Positions 22,256-35,509 of a stretch of DNA of 64,000 bases are shown here, piece after piece. The notes beneath the pieces are model-generated. The model had not been told where the DNA came from. It worked only from the letters and a program-made list of their open reading frames with translations, and ran no database searches. The position numbers were made by a program, and so were the translations under genes. The DNA lies in the NCBI GenBank assembly GCA_907165275.2, contig OU015649.1, positions 8,710,001 through 8,774,000 on the forward strand. The letters run 5' to 3'. Position 1 is the stretch's first letter; every line of letters begins with the position of its first letter. This DNA is from Zygaena filipendulae. Its lineage: Eukaryota > Arthropoda > Insecta > Lepidoptera > Zygaenidae.

Positions 22256-23475
22256 TCAAATGTTGACCAGAGAATTAGCTACCTACATACCTACCAAGTT
22301 TTATTCAAGTACGTTCAGCAGTTTCTGCTACGTTATAGATAGACGTACAGCTACCTCATAACAGTTTTATTAAATGTATCCATACAAGGAAGTCAGTTAA
22401 CAGGGTATCAAATGAAAGGTATCATTTTGCGGTTATGGATGTTACAAACACACGTAGACTAACGACCTATTATATTATAGGTCAAGTATCATTTCCACTC
22501 AATCTATTGAAATACAAAGGACAATGTAAAAAGTAAACGTAAGGCGATGTCTATAAAACGTTTGTGGGTTCAGTCACGGTCGGAGCCTCGCTATGCCAGG
22601 GTTCAAATTTCCACTTCCGCCCGATCCACGAACAATCGATATTGTTATCGCTGACTCTTCATTATAAACCAACAAAAACAAATTCTGAATTTATATTAAG
22701 CGTCCGTCGTCGAATCGATCGAGACACGAAAAAAATAACAGAAAACTGCGTTTCGAATTTGGAGGATATCGACTTCCATAGAGCACAGTGACTCTAATAA
22801 AAATAGTTGGCATTGAAAACTGTTTCATTTCCCCAACCATGGGACATTGAGTGTTAGTTATTGAAAAGATCGTAAATCATCCAGAAGATAAAAGGTTTTA
22901 ATTGATAGAAAAAAATCCACATTCTGCATTACAACTGCTCATGGTTTTCGCTCAGTCACTCTTCGTAGATTAGAATTTTAAGCGTAACAAATTGTTGTAT
23001 AACATTATTTATTAGTATCGGATATCAATCAAATTAATCGACAGGTAATTGGAAGTAACCGATATGCGTTTAGAGCATCCAAAACTGTATTACATTTTCA
23101 TCGCATTTATTCAGAAAACGATGATTGTTCTTCAATTTAGTACGTAGTATATTTACTATGAGGTTCAAGTAAAGTGCGTAGCTTTTTCTCTAAGACATTT
23201 TCATAGACAGCAGTAATGCGTATTAAAATAGGAACATAACCAACCAAAGTGATCGATTGAAGTTGTCTTATGAAAGGTGAGGATAATGCACTTTGTAAGC
23301 CGTTTTTAAGCTCGACTTGATAAATAATTTCTGGAATCTAAATAGCGTCCTCGGGCCAAAGTACCATAGTACATTTTATATCAAGGAAATAAAATATGGT
23401 ATTAAATACGAGACAGTTATTCAGCCGAGCCAAAGGTGAAGGTTGGTATTTAGGTTTTGCATTACTTTTCTCTGT
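22256..23475. other. Gene-free stretch
   Basis: A 75-codon frame at 22564-22791 starts at a non-ATG codon and has no recognisable motif. No termini or RNA genes were seen. Confidence 0.45.
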
Positions 23476-24215
23476 AATAATAATAAATATGAATATTTAA
23501 ATAACTTCATCGTATCAACCAAAAGAGGTCCACTACTGGATATAGGCTTTCACCAAGGATCACCACAACCACCCTTCCTAAGCTTCCCGCATCCAATGGC
23601 GTCCTGCGACCTTCACCAAGTCATCAGCCTACCCAGGCTGCGTCTTCCGATTTGTGGTCGCCACTCGACAATTTTCCTGCTCCATCATCAGTTCTTCCAG
23701 CGATATTTCCCATCCATTTCCACGTGAGGTTTGCCCATAGTGAGTGACCACGCCCCAGTACCGTAAGTCATCACTGGTAACATACACTGGTATAAGAACC
23801 GTTTGCCCTAAGTACACAATAATTTACAACTTCAAGTATAGAGCCTCCGATCTTAACTGGAATGGGTACGATATGTGCGTTTGACATGATCTTTGTCTTG
23901 TCCATGTTTATCTTGAGACCCACTCGTTCGGAAGTCCTCCATGGTCTGTCTCATTCCCGATGTCATCAGCAAACCGAAATTCAGTGATGTACTCACCGTT
24001 GATGTTAATGCCGAGTCCCTTCCAGACCGAAGCTTAAATACGTCTTCTAATGCAGCGATGAACAGTTTCGGAGAGATAACATCTCGCTGTCTCACTCTTA
24101 ACTGCGGTTTTATAGGCTTCGAGCTCTGGTCCTGTAGTTGAACTGACGTTGTGGCGTTTTTGTATAAACATTTCAGCACTCCGATGTACCGGTGATCAAC
24201 CTGGCACCGTTGGAG
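23476..24215 (-). pseudogene. Degenerate LINE reverse transcriptase with 3' end
   Basis: The minus strand reads CLYKNATTSVQLQDQSSKPI and then DVISPKLFIAALEDVFK (about 24165-24040). This is the fingers/palm stretch of the endonuclease-reverse transcriptase of a lepidopteran non-LTR retrotransposon. Further 3' a frame-shifted FRFADD (the catalytic box, normally xxADD) can be read near 23985-23965, then a YLGQTV-like block near 23820. The usual 3' end follows (ccagtagtggacctcttttg near 23525) and an AAT-repeat tail. Frameshifts, stops and internal deletions make it non-functional. RTE-like is my best guess for the clade. Confidence 0.75.
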
Positions 24216-24346
24216 GGACTGTAGTCCACAAACTTTAAGAATAATGGCAGGTTATAACTCTTAAATTCGGTCTCTTGTATAATCTACCGCAGCGTGAGTC
24301 TATGGTGCTAAAGAACATTATCAATTATTATATTATATCAACAAAA

Positions 24347-24957
24347 CAAACAAATTTTTAACAAAAAAATTAAAACAGACTTCCAAAAACACAAAACTAA
24401 AAAGCTAAAAATAACAAAATACCGATTTAATTCAACAGATAAAAATACACGTAATACTATTATTGGTTTATGCTACCACTTTTCGATTTGAATTCGGTGC
24501 CAAGCCCGCTTACGTCTGCCCACTCGGGTTGTTCAGCTCATGACGAGCTCGTGGCGGGAGTGGACTTAGCCCATCTACCTAATCCATACTTGACTTGTCA
24601 CCGACTTCATATCGAAAAGTGGTAGCACAAATCAATAATAGTATTACGTGTATTTTTATCTGTTGAATAAAATAGGTATTTTGTTATTTTTAGCTTTTTA
24701 GTTTTGTGTTTTTGGAAGTCGGTTTTAATTTTTTTGTTAAAAATTTGTTTATTTCTTGCTTTTTAGTGACTCGGTTTTTAATTTATCTAAGTTACAATAG
24801 GCTACCGTCAACTGCTCATAAACTTTTACAAAATATTGCTTTTCACATGAGAACAAAAAATCCGTTTACACCAAGGGTAATTAATAAGAACTTTATAAAA
24901 AAAACATTCATACAGCCGAATGCAGAACCTCCTCCTTTCTGGAAGTCGGTTAAAAAG
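24347..24957 (-). mobile_element. Modular long-inverted-repeat element, copy 2
   Basis: Near-identical arms of about 140 bp (24347-24487 and 24611-24751) include cttccaaaaacacaaaacta, aaaagctaaaaataacaaaa and ctaccacttttcgat. They flank a spacer of about 123 bases (cccgcttacgtctgcccact). After the right arm come the linker (gtgactcggtttttaattta) and the reversed head (acctcctcctttctggaagt) ending near 24957. Compared with copy 1, the 273-bp body is missing. The arms are still highly similar to each other. Confidence 0.8.
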
Positions 24958-25506
24958 AAGTGAAAATATTGTAAAAATAGGTACAATCTAGTCTGATCAG
25001 ATACAATAGTATAAGATTGAAGAGTAAAAAGTTCTATTTGATGAAAGAAAATAACGATCTTTTTCTTCACTTCCGCGCTTGATCAATCAATTCATATTTT
25101 TTGTAATACACAAAGTTGTGATCACATAAAAACAAACAATCTCCAGCGCATAAATTAAAATTTCCGCCTGACGATGCGAGTCGCCGATGGAGCGTGAACT
25201 GTACCGGCTGGGGGAATGATGAAAACTCAACGATCATTTTGACATATTATTATTATTGTGTTTTTGTTATTAACAACTTGCATTTTGTGTGTATTTGCTT
25301 TAAAATATTCGCGTATCGTTATTTCTCTAGTTTTTATCGATACTTAAGTAGATATAATTTATTACAAGTATGCTTGTGACAATTACTACTATATTTCATG
25401 TATCATGGAAAACTTATTGCCATTTAGGTACCTATTTATATTCACCAAGATTATTGCCAGTAAATTATTAGATATAACAGATTTTAATCGGTATATAATC
25501 CTACTA
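24958..25506. other. Gene-free stretch
   Basis: Only short chance frames are present, such as one rich in Tyr/Phe near 25194-25379. No element ends were recognised. Confidence 0.5.
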
Positions 25507-25660
25507 TCCTACTAATATTATAAACGCGAAAGAAGTTTGTGAGTATGGATGGATGTGTTACTCTTTCACGCAAAAACTACTGGATGGATTTAAATGAAAC
25601 TTTACAATAATATAGCTTATACATCAGATTAACACATAGGGTACTTTTCTATTACGAATT
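25507..25660 (+). mobile_element. Helitron 5' part, 3' truncated
   Basis: It starts after an A with TCCTACTAATATTATAAACG, then cgaaagaagtttgtgagtat, ggatggatgtgttactcttt and cacgcaaaaactactggatg, the typical lepidopteran Helitron 5' sequence. Similarity fades after cacatagggtacttttc, and no hairpin or CTAG end follows. Confidence 0.7.
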
Positions 25661-28600
25661 TGTTCACGAATCCCATTTTTAATACCATTTCAACCTGACA
25701 GAGCTATTGTGCTTCCGCATGATAGTAGCGCAACTAATAAAAAAGTGACGTGAAGTAGGTTACCACATTAGTGGGTAGTTACCTTAATTTGTACAAGTAA
25801 ATGGACAATAAACCATAATTCTTGTCTTCAGTAATAAACAAACACATATAGATAGCTGAATATCTTTCAGTTTCATATCAATTACTTTGAACGCGTCATA
25901 TTGATTTGAGATAGGAACTCGGTCTGATTAGGGGAATGTCCCTAAGTTACCACGCGTCATTAAAATAAATAGACCACGTATCTGAACCACCTCTACTAAG
26001 TGCCGTTAGTCAAAGGTAAGTGACATTTTTTTAATCAAAAATTACTCGATAAAGTAACAAAACTATAGGTAGGTACGCTGTATTTTGAAGTGTTTAAAAG
26101 TAAACATGGGCCGTATAATAAAAGTTACTTAAGAGTTGGTTGTCTCTCAATTTATTTGGCTGAAATAAATTAGTACCTGAGACCGTATTAGTACGTAGTA
26201 TATTTATTACTCTGAGGTATTATATTCGAGAAGCGCTTATAAATACGGATCTTAAATACCCGTAAGAGTTATTGCAGCTTTATCAATAGGTAGGTACTAT
26301 ACCTATCTATATTAAGCCAAAAAGCTAGACAGAATTATAATACTTTAAAATCGATTACAGATGACTCAGGTCACTGACTTGGAAAGTTGAATATTATATT
26401 ATAAAGTTTAATGATATTTTAAAAACTACAAAATAAATTGGTATCCTATCTGTATTGTGCTGTATAGATTTTGTAATATAGATATCGACTCAATTGTGTG
26501 AAGGGCGTATAATTATGCTTTTTGTGTTACAAAACTAAAGATGGTTTTGTTTTGTTTTTAAAATAATGTACAAAGATACACTTAGTGCATGATTACGAAT
26601 TATCTCGTGGTAACTCGAAGCGCATCTAACAGTGCACCTATAGCTCACCGCTATCAACTAATAGCCACCTTGACATCTTTATGATGTTCCAAAAACCATT
26701 ACTAACGACACCATTTTAGTTACCCGCGATAACCGATCACTAAAATGACTTTGAAACAAAACGTTTTGGAGTCAACGACTGCGTGTGTGTCCAACTGTTA
26801 TATAAGTAGGTATCTAATAAGCATTGTTCTATAGGTGCATATACCAACAACCGTTTGAATAGAAGTAGTCGTTACATAAAACCACATCGCAAAGGAAAAA
26901 TATACTACCTTCCTTAACACTATTAATACTTGTTCCTTAATACTTCCTTAATACTCTTCCTTAACATTGCGACTTTTATCTCTATAAAAACAAAATTAAT
27001 TTAATTAATAAAGGGGTAATCATATTAAAAGGATCCAAAGCAATATCGAACTTTATATAAAACAAGGTAAATCAATCATAAGGTAAAAAAAGGTTAATCA
27101 TAACGTATAAGGTAGATTAATCGGCCCATCAAGCCTTGAGCGTGCAAACTGCTTATATTCATTGAAACTATGCACGATTCCTTACTACGATTCCTTTCCT
27201 TATCCACGATTCCTTTCCTTACCCACGATTCCTTACTACTATAGAAGCAAAAAAGTGAGGGTTCTTTCTTAATAGTAAGGTTAGGCAATAGGCATAGGTA
27301 TGGAAGCTTATTTCATCGCCTGGTCGAAGCAACATCACTTATTTACGTACCTTATAACATGATGTCAAAGAAAATCGGACAGATCCATTTCTGATTTGTA
27401 AACAAAATACAAAATTGAAAGAGAGATCAAAGAATTATTAATGATGTCTATAACTATATATTTTGAGATATTTAGTGCACCTTAATAATGTGATAAACAC
27501 TATTTATATTTTATAGAAAACCAGGTATCGTGACCTCGCTAGATAGCACCTACTGCACGTATCATAAGACCACCGATATGAATATTCAGATGGCCAATTT
27601 AATTAATTTATGGATACAAGAAATGATATCAATATAGCTATAATTTCGAAATTAATAGATAACGTGGGGCAACTAATTAGAAAAATACCCGTATTTATTA
27701 AAAATTAGATACCTAGAAGATCGTTATTAGAAATAAAATCAGAGATATGGAATAGATAGGATTAAATTATAATTATTTTATTTGAAACAGTGGTAAATTT
27801 ACATTTTTGACTATAATTTGGATACTAAATTTTCACTGCAGCGCCATCAGTAGCATACATATTTATTTTCTTATTTAATACAATTTAAGTATCTATACCT
27901 ATAAAATAAACTACAATTACTGTATCAAATTCGAAGCGTTCATTATTTGGAAAAGCAAACTGAATGATTCGATGTTGTTTAATATGAGTCCAGTTGAATC
28001 TAGGTAACACGAGTCAATAACATACGGTGAAATATTAATTAATATAGTCGAAATGGTGGCCGGTGTAAGAAGCGGAGACGTGAGTCGGATACCGGGAACA
28101 CCGAAGTGCTTGGTTCGACAGATATGAGCGGCCGAGGCGGTTATATTTTATCGGAAGTAACGGCTCCTAACGTACAGCCAATTTCATAATGCCTCGTACG
28201 CCCGCCCGCCGCGAATGTGCCTCACTTATCAATTTGATATCTCGATCTGGAAAAATAATGCGCCGTCTATGAACGTTTCAAACGAGATAGATGTACGAAA
28301 CACTGAATAGGATATTGCTGAAAAGATATTTATTGCTGCAATAAGCGTTTTTATAAAGCAAAAGTAAAATCGTATAGGTATTTATACTTTTTCGCCTCAT
28401 ACATAAGTTCTATAATTCGTATAGGTTTATACACCTGGGGTTGACATTTGAGAAGACATTGTGACATGAACTCATTTGTCATGGCGGCCACTCTTTCAAA
28501 AAAGTCATCAATACGTCAGTTAAGTCAATTACATCGTGATCAACACACGACTACTGTGCATTAACATAACAATCAAAGGTTCAATGAAAACTACACTTAC

Positions 28601-29127
28601 ATGTAATATTAATATCTCTCAAAATTGTTTAACATCATACTATTTTTATAATCCTCACCATTAATCATTTAATAACACAAATGTACCTACAACTACACAC
28701 TCAGCCATTCCTTCCGCAGAGTTGATTAATTTTAAGTTATTCAACAAATAAATTTGAACTTTAATATGTATAAACTTAAAGTTTAAATATGATAGATATA
28801 GATAAAAGTTTATACATTCTTTTCAAAATAAGTTTTAAAAGGGCTGTCATGAAGTCATAAGTAACTTGAAAGCTGATATTGTAAACTATACTGTATTTTA
28901 AGTAAGTATAAGATGTTAAACGTCTTGAAAGGAAACTAAAGTATTTTTTATGCAATGATCACCCAAATTTCGAAAATGACACGACCAAATGTCAATTTCA
29001 TGTAAAAGCATATTTGACAAGTTTTATTCGATTATGAACAAAATTGTTTAGAGCATAAATACCTACTTAGAATCTTTATAAGAAGTCGAATAAAGCAAGT
29101 GACCGGACCGTTTCGCAAAACAAAAAC
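25661..29127. other. Long gene-free stretch with a CpG-rich patch
   Basis: AT-rich throughout, except for 28040-28260 (gtggccggtgtaagaagcgg ... cgcccgcccgccgcgaatg). That patch is GC-rich and carries GATA-like motifs (cacttatcaatt, tgatatctcgatc). It is a reasonable regulatory-element candidate. CCTTAA-type short repeats lie at about 26908-26968. No coding exon could be framed. Confidence 0.4.
27174..27240. repeat. Minisatellite, 19-bp unit
   Basis: acgattcctttccttatcc and acgattcctttccttaccc are adjacent full units of 19 bases. They are flanked by shortened acgattccttact units on both sides. Confidence 0.8.
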
Positions 29128-29205
29128 TGCAGCGAAGTTCGATTCCCGGTGAGGGTGAACTTTGTGTGATGAACAGAGGGTTTCGCTTTCCTGTCTGGGT
29201 ACTAA
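29128..29205 (+). mobile_element. SINE fragment with B-box
   Basis: agttcgattcccggt (29136-29150) is a good pol III B-box. It is followed at the expected place by the lepidopteran SINE body (actttgtgtgatgaacagag, ttcctgtctgggt). The A-box end and the tail are lost or unrecognisable. Confidence 0.6.
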
Positions 29206-32200
29206 TTTTATAATATAGTATCTATTAATATTAAATACCTATCACGTTTGTTTGAATTCCACGTTACAAGTTTATAGCTTAGTTTCGTATGTAGTAAAAT
29301 CGTAAATATTATAAATAAATGATTATTCGATATTAATAGGGCACCAAACTTCACAACGATAATAATAACCTTTCAATCAACGCCAAACAAATATTAACAT
29401 TTGAAATATCAAGTTTATTAAACGACAACCGGAAACCGGCTGTTAAATTTGGTCAGAGGCAGGTTGTAAAAATAAAATATTAATAATTAGTGTCAGGAGG
29501 TTAATAGTCCATTAGTGGAGCGTTTTCATTTTCACCACGCCGTAATATTCGACTGCACGCACCGCCTCCGCTGGCGCTCACTGACACGTTTAATGATAAA
29601 CGACCTAATACAGATAACTATAAGTAGAAAGACACAACCATATTTCACAAAGTAGTTATAAAACACTTTGCATGCTGATGACGAGCTATCTCGAATAACG
29701 GGTACCTAAATAAAGTGACGCTCCAATGGATTATTATCGAAAAACTTCAGTAAAAAGGCTTTCGTAACCATCGAAGTGATTCGCTTCCTAAAGCCGCGAT
29801 ATTAATCATAGTGTAAAAAACAAGACCTCTTGTTATTGGATAGGTACACCTGCACTATGCAACTAGTTGACGTGATTATAGTTGTTGCGACTAATCATTT
29901 GTCCGAATAATATCAATGAAACTATAACTAATACTGATGCTAGAGTAGAGCAAGCATTTTGTGTCATCGCTGTTGTCTTATTCGGAACTTTTATTATTAT
30001 AACACATTTATAAAAATAAATATCAAATCTGACTTACAAGCTTTTCCCACCATTTTCCTAGTAAGAATAATACACAACATAAACAGACAAACTAACGTAA
30101 CGTTGCTCACGATCAGATAGATTTAAATACTTCGACCTAAAAAAAAGTGTATCATCGCCAAAAAATACGGGAAAAAACGAAAACGTCACGTAAAATGGAA
30201 AAACCAATTATTCGAAAAAGAAATAAAGATCTACCGAGGAAGCGGTCACAGTTGGCTGTTCAGATTATCCATAGCTCTATGAATTGGTTTCTTTTTATTA
30301 TAAAAATCTTACCACAGTTTGACGGAAACGAGTAGTCCTTGTTTGATCAGTTTTCGTATTAGAATATAACAAGTAATTAGAAAAAAACAGCGGAAATGGA
30401 ACGGTTCAATCGATTCTGAGCCATGCCTCGTAATGGCGTATAGCGTTTCATTAACTGAAATTATATGGCGAGACGAATGGTGTCAACTTTGTTTTGTTTC
30501 TGTATGCCCCTGTACCCACTTATCTACTTATTGTTGATATGGCCTTCAATTACTTACAGTGGAAAATAAAAACTAATACAACTATTGTTTTAAATAATGT
30601 CATAATTATCGGTGACTAAGTATGAGGAAGTACGTTTATCTACAGCTTCAAGGTGAACATTAAACAAATTCTATTGAATTTTTTTTAGTATTGTGAAAAA
30701 TTATTACACTTCGCTAGTAATTACTTCAAATTAAAGGCCACAACCTATAGGTATTAGATAGGTACTCTTATTTAGCTGAATCGCGTTTTAACTCAGCAAA
30801 AACTCATGAAGTAACAACTCGTGATGGATTATAAGCATCGGGATATCAAAGTAAAAGAGCTGATGCGCACTTTGTACACAAATGGCATTAGACTTACCGC
30901 GTATGAAGACCTCGTGTTCACATTAACTATTAATGTCAGACGATAAGATGGGGCCACTCTGCAAAATTTATTTCACATCTCCACCAATGACAAGAAAACT
31001 GTTACGGTTCGCAGCGGCCTGAGTGTAACATTAAAAATTTAAGTCGCCTTACCCACTTGTGTGAGGGATTGCCGCATATTCGCCGTTGGACAACATTTAT
31101 ACTTGCTTCGGTAAGAAAGATTTGTGAAAGCAAAACATGATACATCATTTATTTTATTTCGTACGCTCATTTTGTTTTATATCACAACAGAATTGTAAAC
31201 TTCACACTTTCGCACTGTTTACACCCTATTGTATGTTATATAGTCGCATCAACTCCTATAGAGTTGTGTTATAATCAACCTTACCCCGTAACCTTTTTTG
31301 GCACCCACAAATTGTTTGTGTTTTAACACTTTTGACTCACTGTCATGCGTTTTAAGTCCCAATTTACACTGAGTAGGTAAAACAAGAAACATATCGCCAA
31401 AGGTAGGTAATTAACACTGAAAATAAAAGTTTGTTGCGACGGTATTAAGGATTATTTTAGATTTTATATTTATGTGGTTTATGCTAGTCGTGTCAGAAGC
31501 TAACCCTGGGCACACGCCGATCATCGGTATTGACAGATCGAAGAACGGATGGCGGGTGCACATGTCGGTTGACTTGACGGCTTCCGTTTCATAAACTTTA
31601 ATGGCGTGGTCGACCCAGCTTTGTTTGCTTTAGACGAGTTAACAACTGCTCCATTCATAGTCATTCTGGTAAACTATTAATTGCTCGACTGCAATCGTTG
31701 CGACGAGGGTTACGCTTCCAAACAGCTCTCGCAGGTATGTATTGATTGTTTATTGAATGTCGAACTCGCTTTGATTTGTCTGGCAATACGGAGAAACAGT
31801 TTGGTTTTACGGTTTTGTTTTAGATTAAATATATTTCGAACATGGAACGCAAGCATTCAAATAGATACTTTGTTTTTTTTTTTAATATACGTATACTAAT
31901 TAACAGACAAGTCTTAAAGCAGAGCGACACAAATATAGAAATAATCAGTGGATCACATCTCATGATATACGGGCAGCCGGCGAGCGGGATCTGACACGGA
32001 ATTCCCTAAAAATAATATTTAAAATGGTAATGGGTCTTCGCCTTCATAAATTGCCGCGCCATATGTCCCTGCGCGCTGCATCTACTATGTACATAAATAT
32101 GTCACGTTTTGAGACGAATACTTCAGATTTATTTTAGACAATTGAGTCAATTGACATGATAAACAGCATATAAAAAGATCTATCGTTGCGGCCAGAAACT

Positions 32201-33291
32201 ATTTCATTTGATGTATCAATTATAGGCTCTATTGATATCTTTAACATACTCGTAGGTTCCTCCATCGCTGTTGGATCATCATATAATAGAAAAACGTTTG
32301 ACTTTTAAACCATTTTAATTAAAATATTTCAATTACAAAATCCTTTATTTCTTGTACACCTACTTACCTATTATTAACATCAGAGATTGCCACTGGGTGA
32401 AGTAGAAAAAAATTATAAGAATACTGGTTAACAAAACAAATTAAATAACAAAAAAATAAATTAAACATAAGCATCATTTTGGTAAAATAAAAACAAAATT
32501 ATGCTGTTGGCTTATTCTTTCTGGAGGGTACTGATAATAACTAGGTACTTAGTATTTTTTATACCTACCTATAGGTACTTCACTCAACTTAGTCTAATTT
32601 AACTTAAAAAAGTTAGTTTAGTAATTTTGGGTGTTAATCAAACCTAATAGAAGAAAATAATAAGTAAAAACGGGTGCGTGTACTAACTAATTAACTATCA
32701 CTGCAAGTAGGCTCCACTACTCTCCATGTACGTTATAGAAAAAATCTATAGCGTATATGCAATGCCTACTACTGATCATAGGGCCATGTGGAATGCCCCT
32801 AGGAAGACAGGATGTACTAGCTCATCTCCTGAGGTATAGATGAATCCATTCAATACCGCTTCGATATCTCGTTTTACAAAATTATACATGTCGCATGTCA
32901 TTTTTTAACGACAAAAATATTTTGATTTTTACTTCATTATAATGTTAGTCTTGAGTTTAGTCATATCAATTCGAATAATAATATGATCCATGGACCACTT
33001 TCACGTGACATTAGCATTTTTGAATCTAGAGCTGTTGTGATGACGTGTATAATTTCGAAATATTTTTGAATATCTGTAATTAATCTGTCATAAAAAATTT
33101 AAATGTATTAATCAACTCAAAATATACATCAGCAATAGCACCGGCGGCATCTTCAATCGATTTTAAGGCAATAATTATGATCAAACTTTCATTAATTCAT
33201 ATCCCGCTGTTTAACTACTAATTAAGAGATAAAGTATGTCATGCAAATTTCATATTTACATTTTTAATTATGAGGCCATATTAAAATAAAT
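29206..33291. other. Long gene-free stretch with scattered GC-rich patches
   Basis: GC-rich patches at about 29538-29590, 31500-31620 and 31970-32080 stand out from the AT-rich background and may be regulatory. Frames at 30147-30335 and 31681-31899 are the longest and carry no family motif, although the second contains CNRCDEGY, discussed among the rejected items. No element ends were recognised. Confidence 0.4.
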
Positions 33292-33350
33292 ATAGGCCTA
33301 TGTCCAGCAATGCATAGACGTCTTTTGGTTGATATGATGATGATGATGAA
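33292..33350 (+). mobile_element. LINE 3' tail fragment
   Basis: tataggcctatgtccagcaa, tgcatagacgtcttttggtt and a gatatgatgatgatgatga tail form the characteristic 3' terminus of the same lepidopteran LINE group as 23476-24215. Only about 60 bases remain, as in extreme 5' truncation. Confidence 0.7.
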
Positions 33351-35246
33351 AGGCATATTATTATCGTCTGTCAAATTTGTAAACGCACAAACAAAATTGA
33401 TAAAGAAGTATTTAAAACTGATGATAAATAATTTTAACCTAGTCGAGTAAAACTCTTAGACTTTTAAGGGCAGATATATTTAGTAAATTATTTTCGGGGT
33501 GAAAGAGATTTTTACCAGGTAGGAGCAATAGTGATTAGGGATTAAATTAATGTTGTGTTTGACAACGGCCTCCCCAATTTCAAAGAAGCAATATGCTCGC
33601 GCTACTGTTACCACGTGCGCGAAACTTTAAAATACATAATTCTAGAGTTCCTTATGGTTATAGTTGTTACATGACTTATAGATATTTATTAGATACAATA
33701 AGGTCCAATTTCGCTTTTATTTACTTGTTTAATGCACAAATTTTATCTCATTATGGTTCAAATATCCGTCATTATAAAAAAAAATACTTGAAAGCAATGT
33801 AACCAGGTGTCCTGCATCGAACTACTAACCTTATTCTCTAATCTCAGCTAAGTTGTAACGACAACAAGAAATAGTGAAAGTATTACAGAAGCACTGCCAA
33901 TTTGTGTCCAAGTAATTTTGATGATATAATTACCAGAACTTAAACGTGAAAAAATGTATTTAGTATTTTAAAAAATTATAAAGGCAAGGAATGCGGCTGT
34001 TTTCATTATAGGTTTCCGATGATGAAACAAATAAAATACTCCCTCAAATTTTGTAAGGAATAAGTAGTAATAGACTTAAATCCTGCTAAGCACTTTGCAA
34101 GAGGGATCCAAAGTATGACCAAAGAAAACAATAAATCGTATTACAGCTAGCCCCCTGGGCACCCTCGGAAGCTCGCTATTTCGAACTATAAATAAATGTG
34201 TAGATGGATTGATAAATATAAATATTAGGGGCGAAACGAAGAAAAACAATGTTTATGAAACCAGTGTCGTTTGCTTCATAACTGTGAGTTACGACTTCCG
34301 ACGCCTGCCCGCATATGGGAACTATGCGCAATTTTTTGTCAACTCATGACCTCCCTTGTCTATCTATAGATCAAAATTGTTATTGTCGACTTGAATATTT
34401 TTGGATAGAAACCATTTAATTATCTTAATGTTATGGGTATGTGATCTAACGATAAACAGTACAATTTTTTGGGCAAAACTTCTTCAGGCGCGATGCTTTG
34501 ACTTATCGGTTAGGGTAACCATTTACTTATTTTTAGTTTAACTGTCATAATATCTGTCACGAAATCAAAAAAGTTTTGCTCAACCGCATATGAAGATAAC
34601 AGGAACTATTTATTTATGTACAACTTCTTGGGGCATGTCTATTCATGTGACTCATAACTTAAAATACTACCTATGGCATAAATACTATGACGTGCAACTA
34701 TTGCCCATAGTGATTTTATTATCTTTGCTTTTAGGCGCCGAACTCGTAGTTTCTCTAAAAACTTTAATGGGTATTTTTAAGTTTCATTTTTCGCTCGTGT
34801 ATCTGACCACGATCTGGCCACGACGCGACGTACATCTACATAATATGTATAATGTATAATTTTAAATTATACCGATTAAGGATTGATGATTTTTGTAGCT
34901 TCAATATTAGATTTGGGTCCGCTTGAGAAACCTATTCTGAAGTACGTTTAACTGATTCCTTAAGTCTTTAATTTACAGATTGCATCACATAAATTATAGC
35001 GTCATAATAAGATTAACACGATCGGGTATGCGTGTAGCCGCGCGAATCGCCCGGAGTGACGAGACGACGCGTTAGTCACCGCTAGCTATACTTAGCCGAT
35101 TGCATTGTCTTCTGAAATATCTATTAAAGATTATTGACAAGGCATCGGCACGCGAATTCTAACCACTGATAGGTGCGATGAACTGTGCTATAAATAAATA
35201 TTTTATATCCGATGCAACGCTCAGACTTTTCTTCTTCTTGTTTTTA
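33351..35246. other. Gene-free stretch
   Basis: The frame at 34590-34859 (89 codons) has no recognisable domain. A CpG-rich patch lies at 35010-35095 (tgtagccgcgcgaatcgccc). No transposon ends were recognised. Confidence 0.4.
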
Positions 35247-35253
35247 GGTAATG
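35228..35253 (+). other. Candidate recursive-splice (ratchet) site
   Basis: A long pyrimidine tract (cttttcttcttcttgttttt) ends in ag and runs straight into gtaatg, giving AG|GT at 35247|35248. It is the strongest acceptor-like tract in the window. It could instead be the acceptor of an ordinary exon beginning GTAATG. Confidence 0.25.
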
Positions 35254-35509
35254 GTAACTTTTGTTATTACCGTGCCAACAACAATGCTTTCCCAGTATGC
35301 GAACGAAACATGCCGTAGGCAAATTGACACAATCACTACCAAAAGGAGATATATTATGACAGATGCTAATAGATTTATAGGTACTCCCTTCATTCAATCA
35401 AGGATGCAAAGAGAATACAACCACTGCGTTAAAAGACTGTATGAATTCTCAAGGTATAGGTATTACTGGGTAAGATGACTAAAATGATAAGGCACATATC
35501 ATATACATA

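Noticed and set aside
31681..31899. Frame containing CNRCDEGY, EGF-like at first sight
   Set aside because: There is an in-frame stop immediately upstream and no acceptor to begin an exon. A gtatgt donor-like site follows but nothing defines a 5' border.
34590..34859. 89-codon plus-strand frame
   Set aside because: Hydrophobic and AT-driven, no recognisable family, no splice or promoter context.
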